From positions 14,718,144 to 14,782,143 of the forward strand of contig NC_090184.1 of NCBI RefSeq assembly GCF_024679245.1: a DNA stretch of 64,000 nt. Reading direction: 5' to 3'. The DNA comes from Pseudorasbora parva. Its lineage: Eukaryota > Chordata > Actinopteri > Cypriniformes > Gobionidae. The position numbers were made by a program, and so were the translations under genes. A model generated the notes under the pieces. It was not told where the DNA came from. It made no database searches and saw only the letters and a program-made list of their open reading frames with translations. This document shows positions 46,268-57,031 of the stretch, piece after piece. The first letter of the stretch is position 1; every line of letters starts with the position of its first letter.

Positions 46268-46535
46268 GTAGATTGAGACGGAAGTTTTGGCGTGCGTATG
46301 GTACGCGGTTTTTCGCGTGCATATGATACGCACTTTATGGCGTATTATACATACGAACTCCCCACCCCACCACCCTAAACCTACCCAAGAGCGTGTCATA
46401 TGCACGCCATAAAGTGCGTATCATATGCACGCGAAAAACCGCGTACCATACGCACGCCAAAACTCATTTTGGCGTATACATTCCACGAGATTGCAAACTC
46501 GTACTATTTATACGCATGACCATGAGATCGTGTTG
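46268..46535. mobile_element. Foldback element with 60-bp perfect arms
   Basis: 46283-46342 (TTTTGGCGTGCGTATGGTAC onward) is the reverse complement of 46403-46462, separated by a 60-base spacer holding CCCCACCCCACCACCC. Right of it, TACATTCCACGAGATTGCA and CTATTTATACGCATG match the right arm of 13935-14168. Confidence 0.85.
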
Positions 46536-48267
46536 GTAGATTCGAGAAAGTGTGTTTATCGCGTGAATGCAGTGATCTCATCATTGCTACACGTTTTCTC
46601 ACTTTAAATGCTTACATCTCAACTATCAGAAAACATGATATTGATGTGAATACAGTAAGAGTTTTGTTGTGCAGTACTATAACAGCGTCATTCATTATAA
46701 TGGCAGTTTGGCCAAGTGTCACACTTGCACGGTGTGATTGACAGCTTCAGCCATTATGAAGAAAGCGTTCTATAATCACTTTCTGTAGTTTAAATCACAA
46801 TTTAAATAACTGATTATTTTCATGCTACTAATAAGAGAAACATTGTGAAGTTGGTCGTTTAGACATCGGTTTAAAAATAAGATGTATTATAATAAACTAA
46901 AAGCATTTTTTTGTGTTTTGTATTTTTTTTATACTAGCTGTTTTTTTTATTATTATTATTAATAATCACTTTTCACTCCTTTTTCACAACTGGAGCTCAT
47001 TTACGTAATTAATTCAGTTCGTGCCACTGGAATTCAACCCAATTTTAACCCCTTTTTCTGTAGCTGAATGTGGAAAAATGATTAGCTACTTGCATTTTTC
47101 AGCAGTTGGTTTGAATGAAATTGATAAATACTCCCTTGCAGAAGGAAAACACTGGCACTGTAAATGCATTATGCAGTGGAAACTTTTCAAGAGTTGATAT
47201 ATTTGACTAATGAGGTGGAGAGAGAAAACGAGAAATAAAAAGTGCTTGAGTAAAATGAAAGGGAAAGCAAAGACATCAAAAACTCATTATCATTGTTTTT
47301 TTATTTTTTATTTTTGTTATTGTGGAGCAACGCTCTGGCTGTGTTAGTATATTCTCTCTTTCATATTGTTCACTTTGGTCAATTCACTCATGTTTGAGTT
47401 TGGCAGGTAATATAGCTCCCAGATGCATCATGGACTTTCTTCAAAATGTTGACAAAATCAGAGCATAATGGGACATTTGGTTTTGTTAAAAGTTGACCTT
47501 TCACTCTCATCTGAGACTATTCTCTCGATCGCTTCGTGAATAGTCAAAATTGATACTTGGGTGAGGAAAGCTGGACCAGTGTCAAAGCACCAATAACTTC
47601 TGCCCAGACTAATTTGTTCATGCGCCAACCAGGCTCACATGGCCAGGGTCCAAGAGCAACTCAGACAGTGGAAGATTCATTTATTTCTACGTTTAGACTG
47701 TTGTGAATGGTTCTCTCCTTTGAAATAATAAATAGCCGAAATGTGAAAGAAAAAAATGACACGTAATATAATTATCCTCATATTTTGGAATGGGATCCAT
47801 CTATTAGGACTTTAGTAGCAATAAATCTCTCAGTCTGATGCACATTATCTTAATAGAAAATCTGTTTAGTGCCTTGTGAAACATTATGCAAACCTAATCA
47901 GTCATTAAAACTAATTACTGTTGTTTGTTCAATGTCATTGTTTCCATACATGACTAGTTGCTGGCCTTTATGATACAGTTGCTTTAAGTGCCAGCTGCTG
48001 CAAAGGGAGCATGACCATTTGAAATTTTCCTCTTCGATATCAGCCACACAGTTCAGCTTGAAGCATGTCGACACTTACAGTGGTCTGAAGTGGAAAACAT
48101 AATGCTATGACCTTTACTGATCAGAGAAATCAGTAAACAGTTGAGCTGTTTATACAAAATGGCAGAATGGGGCACTTATTTTCCAAAACTAAATAAATAA
48201 ATAATAGATAATAAAATAATTTTGCCTGAATCTGGTTACTAATGTAATCCTAAACAAATGTAATAAT
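46536..48267. other. Repeat-poor stretch without a gene
   Basis: No coding region. 47340-48130 looks unique. Confidence 0.35.
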
Positions 48268-48373
48268 TGCATGTTATATATTATATTATGTTATATTATA
48301 TTATATTATATTATATTATATTATATTATATTATATTATATTATATTATATTATATTATATTATATTATATTA
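48268..48373. repeat. (TATAT)n microsatellite
   Basis: About 20 units of TTATA. Confidence 0.96.
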
Positions 48374-49387
48374 TTCAAAGTTTTGCTTTGAATGATTGTC
48401 GGTATCATAGAAATGTGTGAAAAAAATACTTAACAACCATTTAAAAACATTTAACTAATGTATAAAATGTCTGGAGCCCTATCACATTTAATCCCTCACC
48501 TCTCTTATTTTTCCATCTCTCATTGACATAATTGACTTAAAAAGGCAATTTCTGCTTTTTTTATTTATTTAGATTTTTACTAATCTTCCACTCAGTCTGG
48601 GCAAATCACTCGCTTTTTTTTGGCAGTCAAACGTAAATATCTGCTTCCCTGCCCTTGGCTCACTGAACACTTGGAACACGACTAGCAGAGCAATTATTTC
48701 TATCCGGAACATGTTGAAAATGGTCCCCAACACTTCACCCATCACGTAGCATTCAGCAGATGTGATAACAAGCAGCTGTAGCTGTGTCTTTCCATCACAT
48801 ATAAGTATATGATTTTCTGACAGCACCATGTGAGAACTGGCTATACTGTTCATGTTGTCACAATTACAACAATATGTTGTCAGTCATGATACCAAACATT
48901 ATATTACTGAAACAATGTTAACAGAAAATAAAAACAACAATTGTAGTGAGGATTTTTACCATTTTTTAAAAATACTTTGTTCTGCCCCTGTTAAAATATA
49001 AGTAATCTATTCATAAATTAATTCTCCTGTATAGTGTAAACACTATGGCACAAAAGTTGCTCTGTTTGCTTTAACCAATGGAGTGAGTTTGGGGTGGGAA
49101 AACCTGTTTAATGGCCAATGACAGATGGGAGTATTCGGGAAAACCTGTTTGAAAACAGCCATTATTTTAACATAGTTCTGTTTAGAGACTAATGGTGCAT
49201 AAATGAACCTCTTTGCTTTTAATGCTAAATTATTATTATTTTTAAAAAACAATCGGATTTACAGCACGTCAATTCATCATTTTCTCCTGAAATAAGTAAG
49301 TGACCGGTGAAAGAATTAGGTAAACTTCATAGTTGCTTAAACTATGTGTATCTGATATGAATAAAACATGTCGGCAAATTATATTTG
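48374..49387. other. Gene-free stretch
   Basis: No gene recognised. Confidence 0.4.
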
Positions 49388-49392
49388 AATGG

Positions 49393-49772
49393 TGTAAAAA
49401 ACTTCCAATGGGAAGCGAGGTTTAGGACCCAAATGCAGTTTTATTACTTCAAACTTAAACCCAAACAAAAGACTTGGCTTGGCAAAAAACAAACGAAAGA
49501 CTTGACTTAACATTAACTCACCACCATCAGATTTACACAATCAATAACAGACAAATACTATGGCTAACATGAGGGCTTAAATGCACAAAGACTGAGAACT
49601 AGACAAGACAGACCTGTGAACGATGATAACCAATAAACCAATGACAACATGACATGGGAACACAAGAAAGGGAGCACATGGAAGAACCAGGACGTGCATG
49701 ACAGAACATGACAGTGAACATGAAAACCTAAAAACATGAAACATGAATCCAACACCAAAACACCCTGTGACA
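49393..49772 (-). mobile_element. Solo LTR, 380 bp, AATGG duplication
   Basis: In reverse it runs TGTCACAGGG ... TTTTTTACA (TG...CA). AATGG stands on both sides (49388-49392, 49773-49777), a 5-bp duplication as for Gypsy-type integrases. GCATTTAAGCCC and GTAATAAAACTGC sit in promoter and polyadenylation positions. With no internal region, it most likely arose by LTR-LTR recombination. Confidence 0.8.
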
Positions 49773-49777
49773 AATGG

Positions 49778-50738
49778 ATTGTTATTGCTGCTTCAAAAGA
49801 CACCAGCGTGTATTCTACAAACTCTAAATGTATTGTTTTACTAGTCATTTTGTTTATTTAAATGTTTGAAAGCTAAAATAAACATTATGTGGTTGAAAAC
49901 ACTGCATTATATATGTCAAGCGCTGAGCACCAGCAAAAGCGTAAAAAAGCAGTATGAATCTGGCAGTTATGTCACTTCACTAAACATTCTAAATTCCATA
50001 TTGTACTCTCAGGGGCACAGAAATAAAAGTCTACATGTGGGACCGCTCAAATATTAATAGAGATGGGCACAAAAAATGAACAGATTTCCTCACATTTGTT
50101 GCACCCCAATTGTCATGTCACTATTCCCCACCAGTGGGGCGCGCCGCATACTTTGAGAAACGCTGCCTTACATAAACATTTACATCATTATATTGCATTT
50201 GGCAGATCCAACGGGAATTTCATTTTTGCCACTTGCATGCATTACCTAGGATTCAGACACATAATGTTATCATTGCTAGTGCCATGTTTTACTGTTTGAG
50301 CTACAGGAGCAAAATAAAATAAAACTGAATAGTGCTTTAAAGGTTGTAAATTATGGCCAAGGGCAGTTATCTATGAAACCATTATTGAGTCAGCACTGGT
50401 CTATCTCTAGAGTCCATTGGGATTCTTTGGTTATGCAATACTTGTCATTTGGTTCTTGTTAGTTCTTGTACTCTCTCCCACATTTTTTTTTTTTTTTTTT
50501 TTTTTGCTCCATGCTTTTGACTGTTTTCCATCTTGATTCATATCAGTGAACTCCAGCAGAACTAGTCAGAGAGGGTTAATATCTGCTTCACAGTGGTGTC
50601 ACATTATAAGAATATCTTCCTATTTTAAGATCTTACAAAAATACGTTATCCTGCAATAATAAAAAAAAAGTGTTTTGAAAATGCTTTTCTTATTTCCTTA
50701 TTAGGCTGTAGCTGATGTTAGCCTGACAGTGTTAATAG
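49778..50738. other. Gene-free stretch with a hAT terminus
   Basis: Near 50132-50164 the minus strand reads CAGCGTTTCTCAAAGTATGC, then GGCGCGCCCCACTGGTGGGG, a hAT terminus; the partner end is not seen. A poly-T run lies near 50483-50505. Confidence 0.4.
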
Positions 50739-50950
50739 TTCCCTTTCAAAAGAACTCGACACTGCATCATGGTGTTGATGCTATGGAAATGTATCCAGGC
50801 ATGACCGGTGTCTGAAGCACGTGTAGAACATGCCAATCTTGATTGACTGACAGCAATATTAAGACGTCACATGTAGTTCAGTGCATATAAAAGGGTGCCT
50901 GCATTAGACATTAGCAGCTTTTTTGTCTTCAGGAGCCGCACCTGAATGCA
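50739..50950 (+). mobile_element. DIRS-like 5' terminal fragment
   Basis: GTTCCCTTTCAAAAGAACTC, GATGCTATGGAAATG, CATGACCGGTGTCTGA, CATATAAAAGGG and TTTTGTCTTCAGG follow the left end of 34246-37437 in the same order and spacing. Homology fades after about 50950. Confidence 0.7.
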
Positions 50951-51046
50951 CCTGTGACAAGAATCTGGTTGAGCGTGTTCGACTCTCGAGGGAGCTGGAA
51001 ATGCTCATTGCGGTGCGTCCTCTGGAAGAGCTTTTGTTCTGGCTTG

Positions 51047-51049
<3 letters not shown>

Positions 51050-51123
<74 letters not shown>
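51050..51123. repeat. (TC)n microsatellite
   Basis: About 36 CT units. Confidence 0.97.
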
Positions 51124-51126
<3 letters not shown>

Positions 51127-51317
51127 GGGATAGAATCTATGGACCAAAGCGTAGCTATAATGACTGACATGCCGAGCTGAATATATGGGACTGGAGGCCG
51201 AGGTGCAGCCAGGAGATCCAGCTCAAAAAGCCGAGCAGGTGGTGTAGTGGCCTGATGGGACACCAAAGAGCTAGTGGTAGTCAGCGGTCGAGGGTGGAGT
51301 CGAAGAGCTGCAAGACA

Positions 51318-51815
51318 TTAGCGGAACATGTGAGGGACTGTGACTTGACGGAGACAGTGGAGATGGAGACAATGGGGTGTGAATGTAATGATGGGACCGG
51401 ATCGGATCGGTGACAAATTCATGGTCGGGAACAAGGAGGGGTCTGCAGTTAAATTAATGAGCCACCACTCACCGCTCTGGAGTGGATTGCCCCCGCAGTG
51501 CGGACTCCAGAAAGGACCTGGTGATAGTCTCCGACCTCCAGGATGGGCACATTGGCTGGCTCTTGCTCCATGACGCCTTTTGCACGTGGTCTTTGGTGGG
51601 TATTGGCTCATGCTTTATATCCGTGGCGGGCTCAGACATCAAACTCAGTTTGCGGCGGAATTCTCTCACGTTGTCTGGGACTCTTCAGACTAGGATGATG
51701 AATCCTATCTTGAGTAGGCAGAGAACTGACTGCTGCTGATGGGATATGTGCTGGGGGGTCTGAGTTGGTGTCATACTCGATGACTCCCATGGTGAGGGAA
51801 GATCCACTGGTGTAA
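51318..51815 (-). pseudogene. Possible gag-like relic (minus strand, broken)
   Basis: Broken minus-strand frames carry MSEPATDIKHEPIPTKDHV and neighbouring Ser/Pro-rich sequence, in composition like the gag-like relic at 38230-39000. Frame breaks and the lack of LTRs leave this weak. Confidence 0.25.
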
Positions 51816-51823
51816 ACCCTTAA

Positions 51824-52594
51824 AGGCCCACTGAAGTGCCTTGAAACGCGCCACATTATTCAATGTGTTGAGGTAATTTCCCCTGAAATGGCTCCAGCTG
51901 TTAGCAGCCAATAGCGTTTCTTTAATATACAGTTTGATTAGAGCCTTTCTGTTTGGTAAAGCCAGATTCCTCTAACAATTTATCATCATAATCACCTCCA
52001 TATCACTTTGAAATGCAGCATTCTGTGCAGAATTCAAATGGGTCCGATAGGTTTTGATGTCTGCGCCGACTCGCGCATATGATCCCCGCTGTGCAGCCTC
52101 CGGTTGTGAAGACCTATAATTTTGGACCAGAGTCATTGGTGTGTGTGTGTGCTGCTGCAGTGCGTGAAACTAATGTGAAAACAGACTGCATTCGCCTCAA
52201 ATGAAAGCATATTTACATTAAATTGTTTCCTATCGCATATATAGTGTGCTATGCCTTTCTCATCATGTAGAAATTAGTAAATGTGTGAACATCTGACCGA
52301 TTTAAGCCACAACTTCAGCAGTGTAGGGGGCAGGCTTTAGATTCTAGAGAGCATTTTGATTGGATAGAAGATTTGATGAGAAGGTGAAGTCTGTGATGAT
52401 GTCATCAAAATCTGTAATTCGTTTTAACGGAAGTGAGAGACTGTAAGTTTTGAATGCTTATATCTTTTGTATCTTATATCTTTTTATACAAATTTTGTCA
52501 TTGTTTTGGAACATGCCAGTTTATCCATAACTTTAAGGATAACACAGTCATACTAAAAGCTAAAAAAAACTTCAATTTTGATTTCAGTGGGCCT
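51824..52594. mobile_element. TTAA-flanked non-autonomous element, 771 bp
   Basis: Tips AGGCCCACTGAAG and TTTCAGTGGGCCT with TTAA at 51820-51823 and 52595-52598. The interior has no transposase. Short relative at 40207-40307. Confidence 0.85.
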
Positions 52595-52613
52595 TTAAAA
52601 TCAGTGAAAGAAT

Positions 52614-52758
52614 GTCTCGGTTACGTATGTAACCCTCGTTCCCTGAGGAGGGAACGGAGACGTAACGTCAGTGACTGACGAATGGGGGTTTCGCCTAGAA
52701 GCCCCCATTCGTCAGTCACTGACGTTACGTCGGAGTGACGTACTGGACGAAAGGGAAC
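52614..52758 (-). mobile_element. Miniature DIRS (145 bp), termini only
   Basis: Starts GTCTCGGTTACGTATG and ends ACGAAAGGGAAC, the same tips as the full DIRS element next to it. Between them, a 29-bp perfect palindrome (52660-52688 against 52702-52730, loop TTTCGCCTAGAAG) replaces the inverted terminal repeats, so the inner part has collapsed to a hairpin. The palindrome sequence (GTCAGTGACTGACG) differs from the full element, so the parent was another DIRS subfamily. Confidence 0.75.
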
Positions 52759-52804
52759 GTCTCGGTTACGTATGTAACCCTCGTTCCCTGAAGGAGGGAA
52801 CGGA

Positions 52805-52984
52805 GACGTACGTCAGAACTGAACCGACGAATGGGATCTTACTTTAGAGACCAATCCTACTTCGAGCATCTAACAACGAGCCAATGAAATTTGGCATGCG
52901 ATCACGCATTCCACGCTCCGCCCCGCAGCGCGGGTATAAATAGGAAGTGGAATGATAGATCAGCGCTTTTCCTACTGAGGAGCC
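52805..52984. repeat. DIRS inverted terminal repeat (3' side)
   Basis: Reverse complement of 59058-59237. Outside it lie 46 bases unique to this terminus, forming the GGTTACGTATGTAACC and GTTCCCTGAAGGAGGGAAC hairpins. Confidence 0.9.
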
Positions 52985-53028
52985 GAAGGTGACCGGACTC
53001 CCAGCGGAAGCACAGCATCTGGCGACGG

Positions 53029-53142
53029 GACGTACGTCTCCGTTCCCTCCTTCAGGGAACGAGGGTTACATACGTAACCGAGACGTTCCCTTTCAGTCGG
53101 TCACGTTCGACGTACGTCAGAACTGAACCGACGAATGGGATC
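53029..53142. repeat. DIRS internal complementary region
   Basis: 53029-53084 is the reverse complement of the element's outer 56 bases (52759-52814). 53085-53142 matches the first 58 bases of the other terminus read inwards (59261 back to 59204). In the DIRS replication model this region templates the joining of both termini to make the circular intermediate. Confidence 0.9.
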
Positions 53143-53782
53143 CCTATGGAAAACGCCAGGATGCTGGCCCTTCCAGCGTCCTGCTTGAGCGCACTGCACC
53201 GTCTAGTATGGTACGGAAGTCAGGGCTCCAAGCAGGGAGTACAGTCACTGCTGTTTCTGCAAGACCCACTCAGAATGACTATTGGATAACGCTGGGAAAG
53301 CGTGCCTACCTCGTTCTTGAGAGAGAGGGTACGCTGCGGGGCCACGTCCTTCAGGGAAGGAGAGGTGGCAGAATACACATAAGGACTAACCTGGCAGGGT
53401 AGTGCAACATATGGTAGTCTCTGGGGTGGTTCCAGCCTGATTGAAGGGGGGAAAGAACACGCCCAGAGACGACAGAGCGGGCTCTGTCGAGGGAAAGACA
53501 CGGGGCTAGCCCGAAGGGTAGCTGATACCGTGGAAGAATACACATATGGGGTTGCCGTGAGGGAACCGCTACATATGGAACCCAGCCTACAGCCACGTTT
53601 CACAAGCATACGGGTGCAGGCCTGGCGTCAGACGGTCCGCAACGTCTGACACCGGAGGGGTGACGGAGGAGCTCGACAGGGTTAGCCGGTTTCCCGGGGA
53701 ACACAACTGGAGACAATAGACGCACGTATCCGGCCCAGAGGGCGGGAGTGGCGTTTCGCAAGCCGACACTTAGAACGGGCAC

Positions 53783-56700
53783 TTAGCGCTCCTGGCCACT
53801 GGGGGCGAGGATGCGGGAAGATACCGGCTCTACACGTAAGCTATAGAATCTAGCAAACGTGTTAGGTGTCGCCCAGCCCGCAGCTCTACATATGTCTGTC
53901 AGCGAGGCGCCTTGAGCCAGCGCCCAGGAAGAAGCAACACTCCGAGTGGAGTGAGCTCTTACACCGAACGGGCAAGGCACGTCTTGGGACTGGTAGGCCA
54001 AGACTATAGCATCCACTATCCAGTGGGCTAACCTCTGCTTGGAGACAGCCTTTCCCTTCTGCTGGCCTCCGTAACAGACGAAGAGTTGCTCTGAGGTCCG
54101 AAGGCTTTGGGTCCGGTCAACGTAAGCGCGAAGTGCGCGGACCGGACACAGCAAAGCCAGGGCTGGGTCTGCCTCCTCCGAAGGCAGCGCTTGCAGGTTC
54201 ACCACCTGATCCCGGAAGGGAGTGGTAGGAACCTTGGGCACATATCCGGGCCGGGGTCTCAGGACGACGTGAGAGTTACCTGGCCCGAACTCTAGGCACG
54301 ATTCGTTGACCGAAAGTGCATGCAGGTCCCCTACCCTCTTGATCGAGGCCAATGCCGTCAGGAGCACTGTCTTCATTGACAAGATTTTTAACTCACAAGA
54401 CGCCAAAGGCTCGAAGGGAGGGCTCTGAAGTGCTCGGAGCACTAGAGCTAAGTCCCAAGAGGGTACCGAGGATGGACGAGGAGGATTTAGTCTCCTCGCA
54501 CCTCTGAGGAACCTGACGATTAGGTCGTGCTTCCCCACGGACTTACCTTCTACTACATCATGGTATGCTGCTATTGCTGCAGCATATACCTTGAGGGTGG
54601 AGGGAGACAGCCTTCTCTCCAACCCATCTTGCAGGAAGGAAAGCACGACACTGATCGAACACCTTCGGGGGTCTTCCCGGCGGGAAGCGCACCACTCAAC
54701 GAACAGGTTCCACTTCAGAGCATAGAGGCGCCTCGTAGAGGGGGCTCTAGCTGAAGCGATGGTATCTACGACAGCTTGTGGTAGTCCATCTAGAACCTCC
54801 GCGTCCCGTCCAGGGACCAGACATGAAGATTCCAGAGGTCTGGACGCGGGTGCCATAGCGTGCCCCGTCCCTGAGAAAGAAGGTCCTTCCTCAGGGGAAT
54901 CGGCCAAGGAGGGGCTGTCGCGAGGAGCGTGAGTTCTGGGAACCAGGTCCGGTTGGGCCAATACGGCGCAACTAACAAGACCTGCTCCTCGTCCTCCCTG
55001 ACCTTGCACAGAGTCTGTGCAAGAAGGCTCACTGGGGGAAACGCATACTTGCGTAGGTCCCGGGGCCAGCTGTGCGCCAGTGCATCTGTGCCGAGGGTAC
55101 CCCCGGTCAGGGAATAGTACCACTGGCAATGGGTCGAGTCCGGAGAGGCAAACAGGTCGACCTGTGCGGCTCCGAACTGGTCCCATATCAGCTGGACCGC
55201 CTGGGGGTGGAGTCGCCACTCTCCCGGAGGTGTCGGCTGACGAGAGAGCTCGTCGGCTGTCTGGTTCAGCACACCAGGGACATGAATGGCCCGAAGCGAC
55301 CTCAGCTGCTTCTGACTCCACAGGAGGAGGTGGCGGGCGAGTTGGAGCAGACGACGGGAGCGTAGACCACCCTGACGGTTGATGTACGCAACGGCCGTGG
55401 TGCTGTCCGTACGGACCAGTACATGCTTGCCACGCAGCGGCCCCTTGAGGCGGCGGAGTGCCAGATGTACTGCCAGTAACTCGAGGCAATTGATATGCCA
55501 ATGCAATTGCGGCCCCGTCCACAGACCAGCAACTGCATGCCCGTTGTACGTGGCCCCCCAGCCTGTGGTGGAGGCATCCGTGAATAGCACAGCATGCCTG
55601 GACACTTGTTCTAGGGGCACCCCGGCCCGGAGAAACGAAGTGCTGGACCACGGGCTGAAGGTTTGGCGGCAGTAAGGAGTCACTGGGACCCGGTACTGAC
55701 CGCTCTGCCACGCCCACCTCGGGACTCGGCCATTGAGCCAGCGTTGAAGCGGTCTCATATGGAGCAATCCGAGCGGCGTGACCGCGGCTGCAGATGCCAT
55801 ATGCCCCAGGAGCCTCTGAAAGAACTTCAGTGGGACCGCTGTCCTGCTCTTGAACATATTCAAGCAGTTCAACACCGACTGGACTCGCTCCTCGGTGAGG
55901 CGCGCCGTCCGGTTGACCGAGTCCAGCTCCATACCAAGATAAGAGATCCTCTGTGTGGGACAGAGTTTGCTCTTCTCTCGGTTGACCCGAAGGCCCAACT
56001 GGCTGAGGTGACTGAGCACCAGGTCCCTGTGTTCGCACAACTGGTCCTTCGACTGGGCTAGGATCAGCCAATCGTCGAGGTAGTTGAGAATCCGAACGCC
56101 GCGTTCTCTGAGTGGAACAATGGCTGCCTCCGCGACCTTCGTAAAGACGCGGGGCGACAGGGACAGCCCGAAGGGCAGGACCTTGTACTGATATGCTTTC
56201 CCCTCGAACGCAAAGCGTAGGAACGGTCTGTGTCGAGGGAGAATAGACACATGGAAGTACGCGTCCTTCAGGTCGATCGCTGCAAACCAATCCTGGGGAC
56301 GGATGCATTGGAAAATGCGTTTCTGCGTCAACATCCTGAACGGGAGCTTGTGCAGGGCCCGATTCAGAACTCGCAGGTCCAGGATTGGCCGTAACCCACC
56401 CCCTTTCTTGGGCACAATGAAGTAGGGGCTGTAAAACCCCGTCTTCATATCGGCTGGAGGAACCGGCTCGATCGCGTCCTTCGCCAGTAGGACCTCGATC
56501 TCTGACCGCAAGACTTGAGCATCGCTGCTTCGCACGGAGGTGAAGAGGATGCCCTTGTACTTGGGTGGCCGGCGTGCGAACTGAATCGCGTAGCCGAGTC
56601 TGATAGTACGGATGAGCCAGCGAGACGGCCTGGGGAGACCTAGCCAGGCCCCCAGAGACCGTACAAGCGGGACCAACGGCACCACAGACGTGCCCGGGGT

Positions 56701-57031
56701 GGGGCAGCGAAGCGGAGTACTCTGGCCCGACTCGGGAGGCCCGGAGGCGGCCCGCAGTGTTGCCTGAGCACTCCTGGTTTGGACAGAGAGTGGGTGAGAA
56801 GGCCCGGGGGCGTCCTCGGAGCCCACTCTGCTGTCCACTGCCCGGAGGCAGGGAAGTGAAGCACTCAGCCCCGACCCGGAAGGCCCGTGGGCGGCCCGGA
56901 GTGTTGACTGAGTGCTCACAAGAGAGGCAGTGTGTGGGTGAGAAGGCCCGGGGGCGTCCTCGAGGCCCACACAGCTGCCCCCTGGCGACGGGAGGGTAGG
57001 AAAGGAGTGACAAGGCCCGTGGGCGTCGCAC
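53783..57031 (-). CDS. Tyrosine recombinase (integrase) of the DIRS element
   Basis: Catalyses insertion of the circular DNA copy. The frame is open for 1082 codons, but the protein proper begins near residue 745 (about 54800), where RT ends; earlier residues overlap the RT gene in another frame and look unstructured. The domain opens with ARAPSTRRLYALKWNLF (core-binding part). The catalytic part shows Arg 899 in SIKRVGDLHAL, His 1027 and Arg 1030 in AHSTRSVASSWA, GWA near 1052, and the nucleophile Tyr 1063 in FARFYSL. All four R-H-R-Y residues are present. The true start, whether internal initiation or frameshifting from RT, is not visible. Confidence 0.9.
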   Translation of the reverse strand: MRRPRALSLLSYPPVARGQLCGPRGRPRAFSPTHCLSCEHSVNTPGRPRAFRVGAECFTSLPPGSGQQSGLRGRPRAFSPTLCPNQECSGNTAGRLRASRVGPEYSASLPHPGHVCGAVGPACTVSGGLARSPQAVSLAHPYYQTRLRDSVRTPATQVQGHPLHLRAKQRCSSLAVRDRGPTGEGRDRAGSSSRYEDGVLQPLLHCAQERGWVTANPGPASSESGPAQAPVQDVDAETHFPMHPSPGLVCSDRPEGRVLPCVYSPSTQTVPTLCVRGESISVQGPALRAVPVAPRLYEGRGGSHCSTQRTRRSDSQLPRRLADPSPVEGPVVRTQGPGAQSPQPVGPSGQPREEQTLSHTEDLLSWYGAGLGQPDGAPHRGASPVGVELLEYVQEQDSGPTEVLSEAPGAYGICSRGHAARIAPYETASTLAQWPSPEVGVAERSVPGPSDSLLPPNLQPVVQHFVSPGRGAPRTSVQACCAIHGCLHHRLGGHVQRACSCWSVDGAAIALAYQLPRVTGSTSGTPPPQGAAAWQACTGPYGQHHGRCVHQPSGWSTLPSSAPTRPPPPPVESEAAEVASGHSCPWCAEPDSRRALSSADTSGRVATPPPGGPADMGPVRSRTGRPVCLSGLDPLPVVLFPDRGYPRHRCTGAQLAPGPTQVCVSPSEPSCTDSVQGQGGRGAGLVSCAVLAQPDLVPRTHAPRDSPSLADSPEEGPSFSGTGHAMAPASRPLESSCLVPGRDAEVLDGLPQAVVDTIASARAPSTRRLYALKWNLFVEWCASRREDPRRCSISVVLSFLQDGLERRLSPSTLKVYAAAIAAYHDVVEGKSVGKHDLIVRFLRGARRLNPPRPSSVPSWDLALVLRALQSPPFEPLASCELKILSMKTVLLTALASIKRVGDLHALSVNESCLEFGPGNSHVVLRPRPGYVPKVPTTPFRDQVVNLQALPSEEADPALALLCPVRALRAYVDRTQSLRTSEQLFVCYGGQQKGKAVSKQRLAHWIVDAIVLAYQSQDVPCPFGVRAHSTRSVASSWALAQGASLTDICRAAGWATPNTFARFYSLRVEPVSSRILAPSGQER

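Noticed and set aside
51050..51266. Poly-(Arg-Glu) or poly-(Ser-Leu) frames
   Set aside because: Translation of the (CT)n microsatellite.
55017..56061. Plus-strand frames of 97-132 codons within the DIRS element
   Set aside because: Antisense shadows of the RT/RNase H gene.
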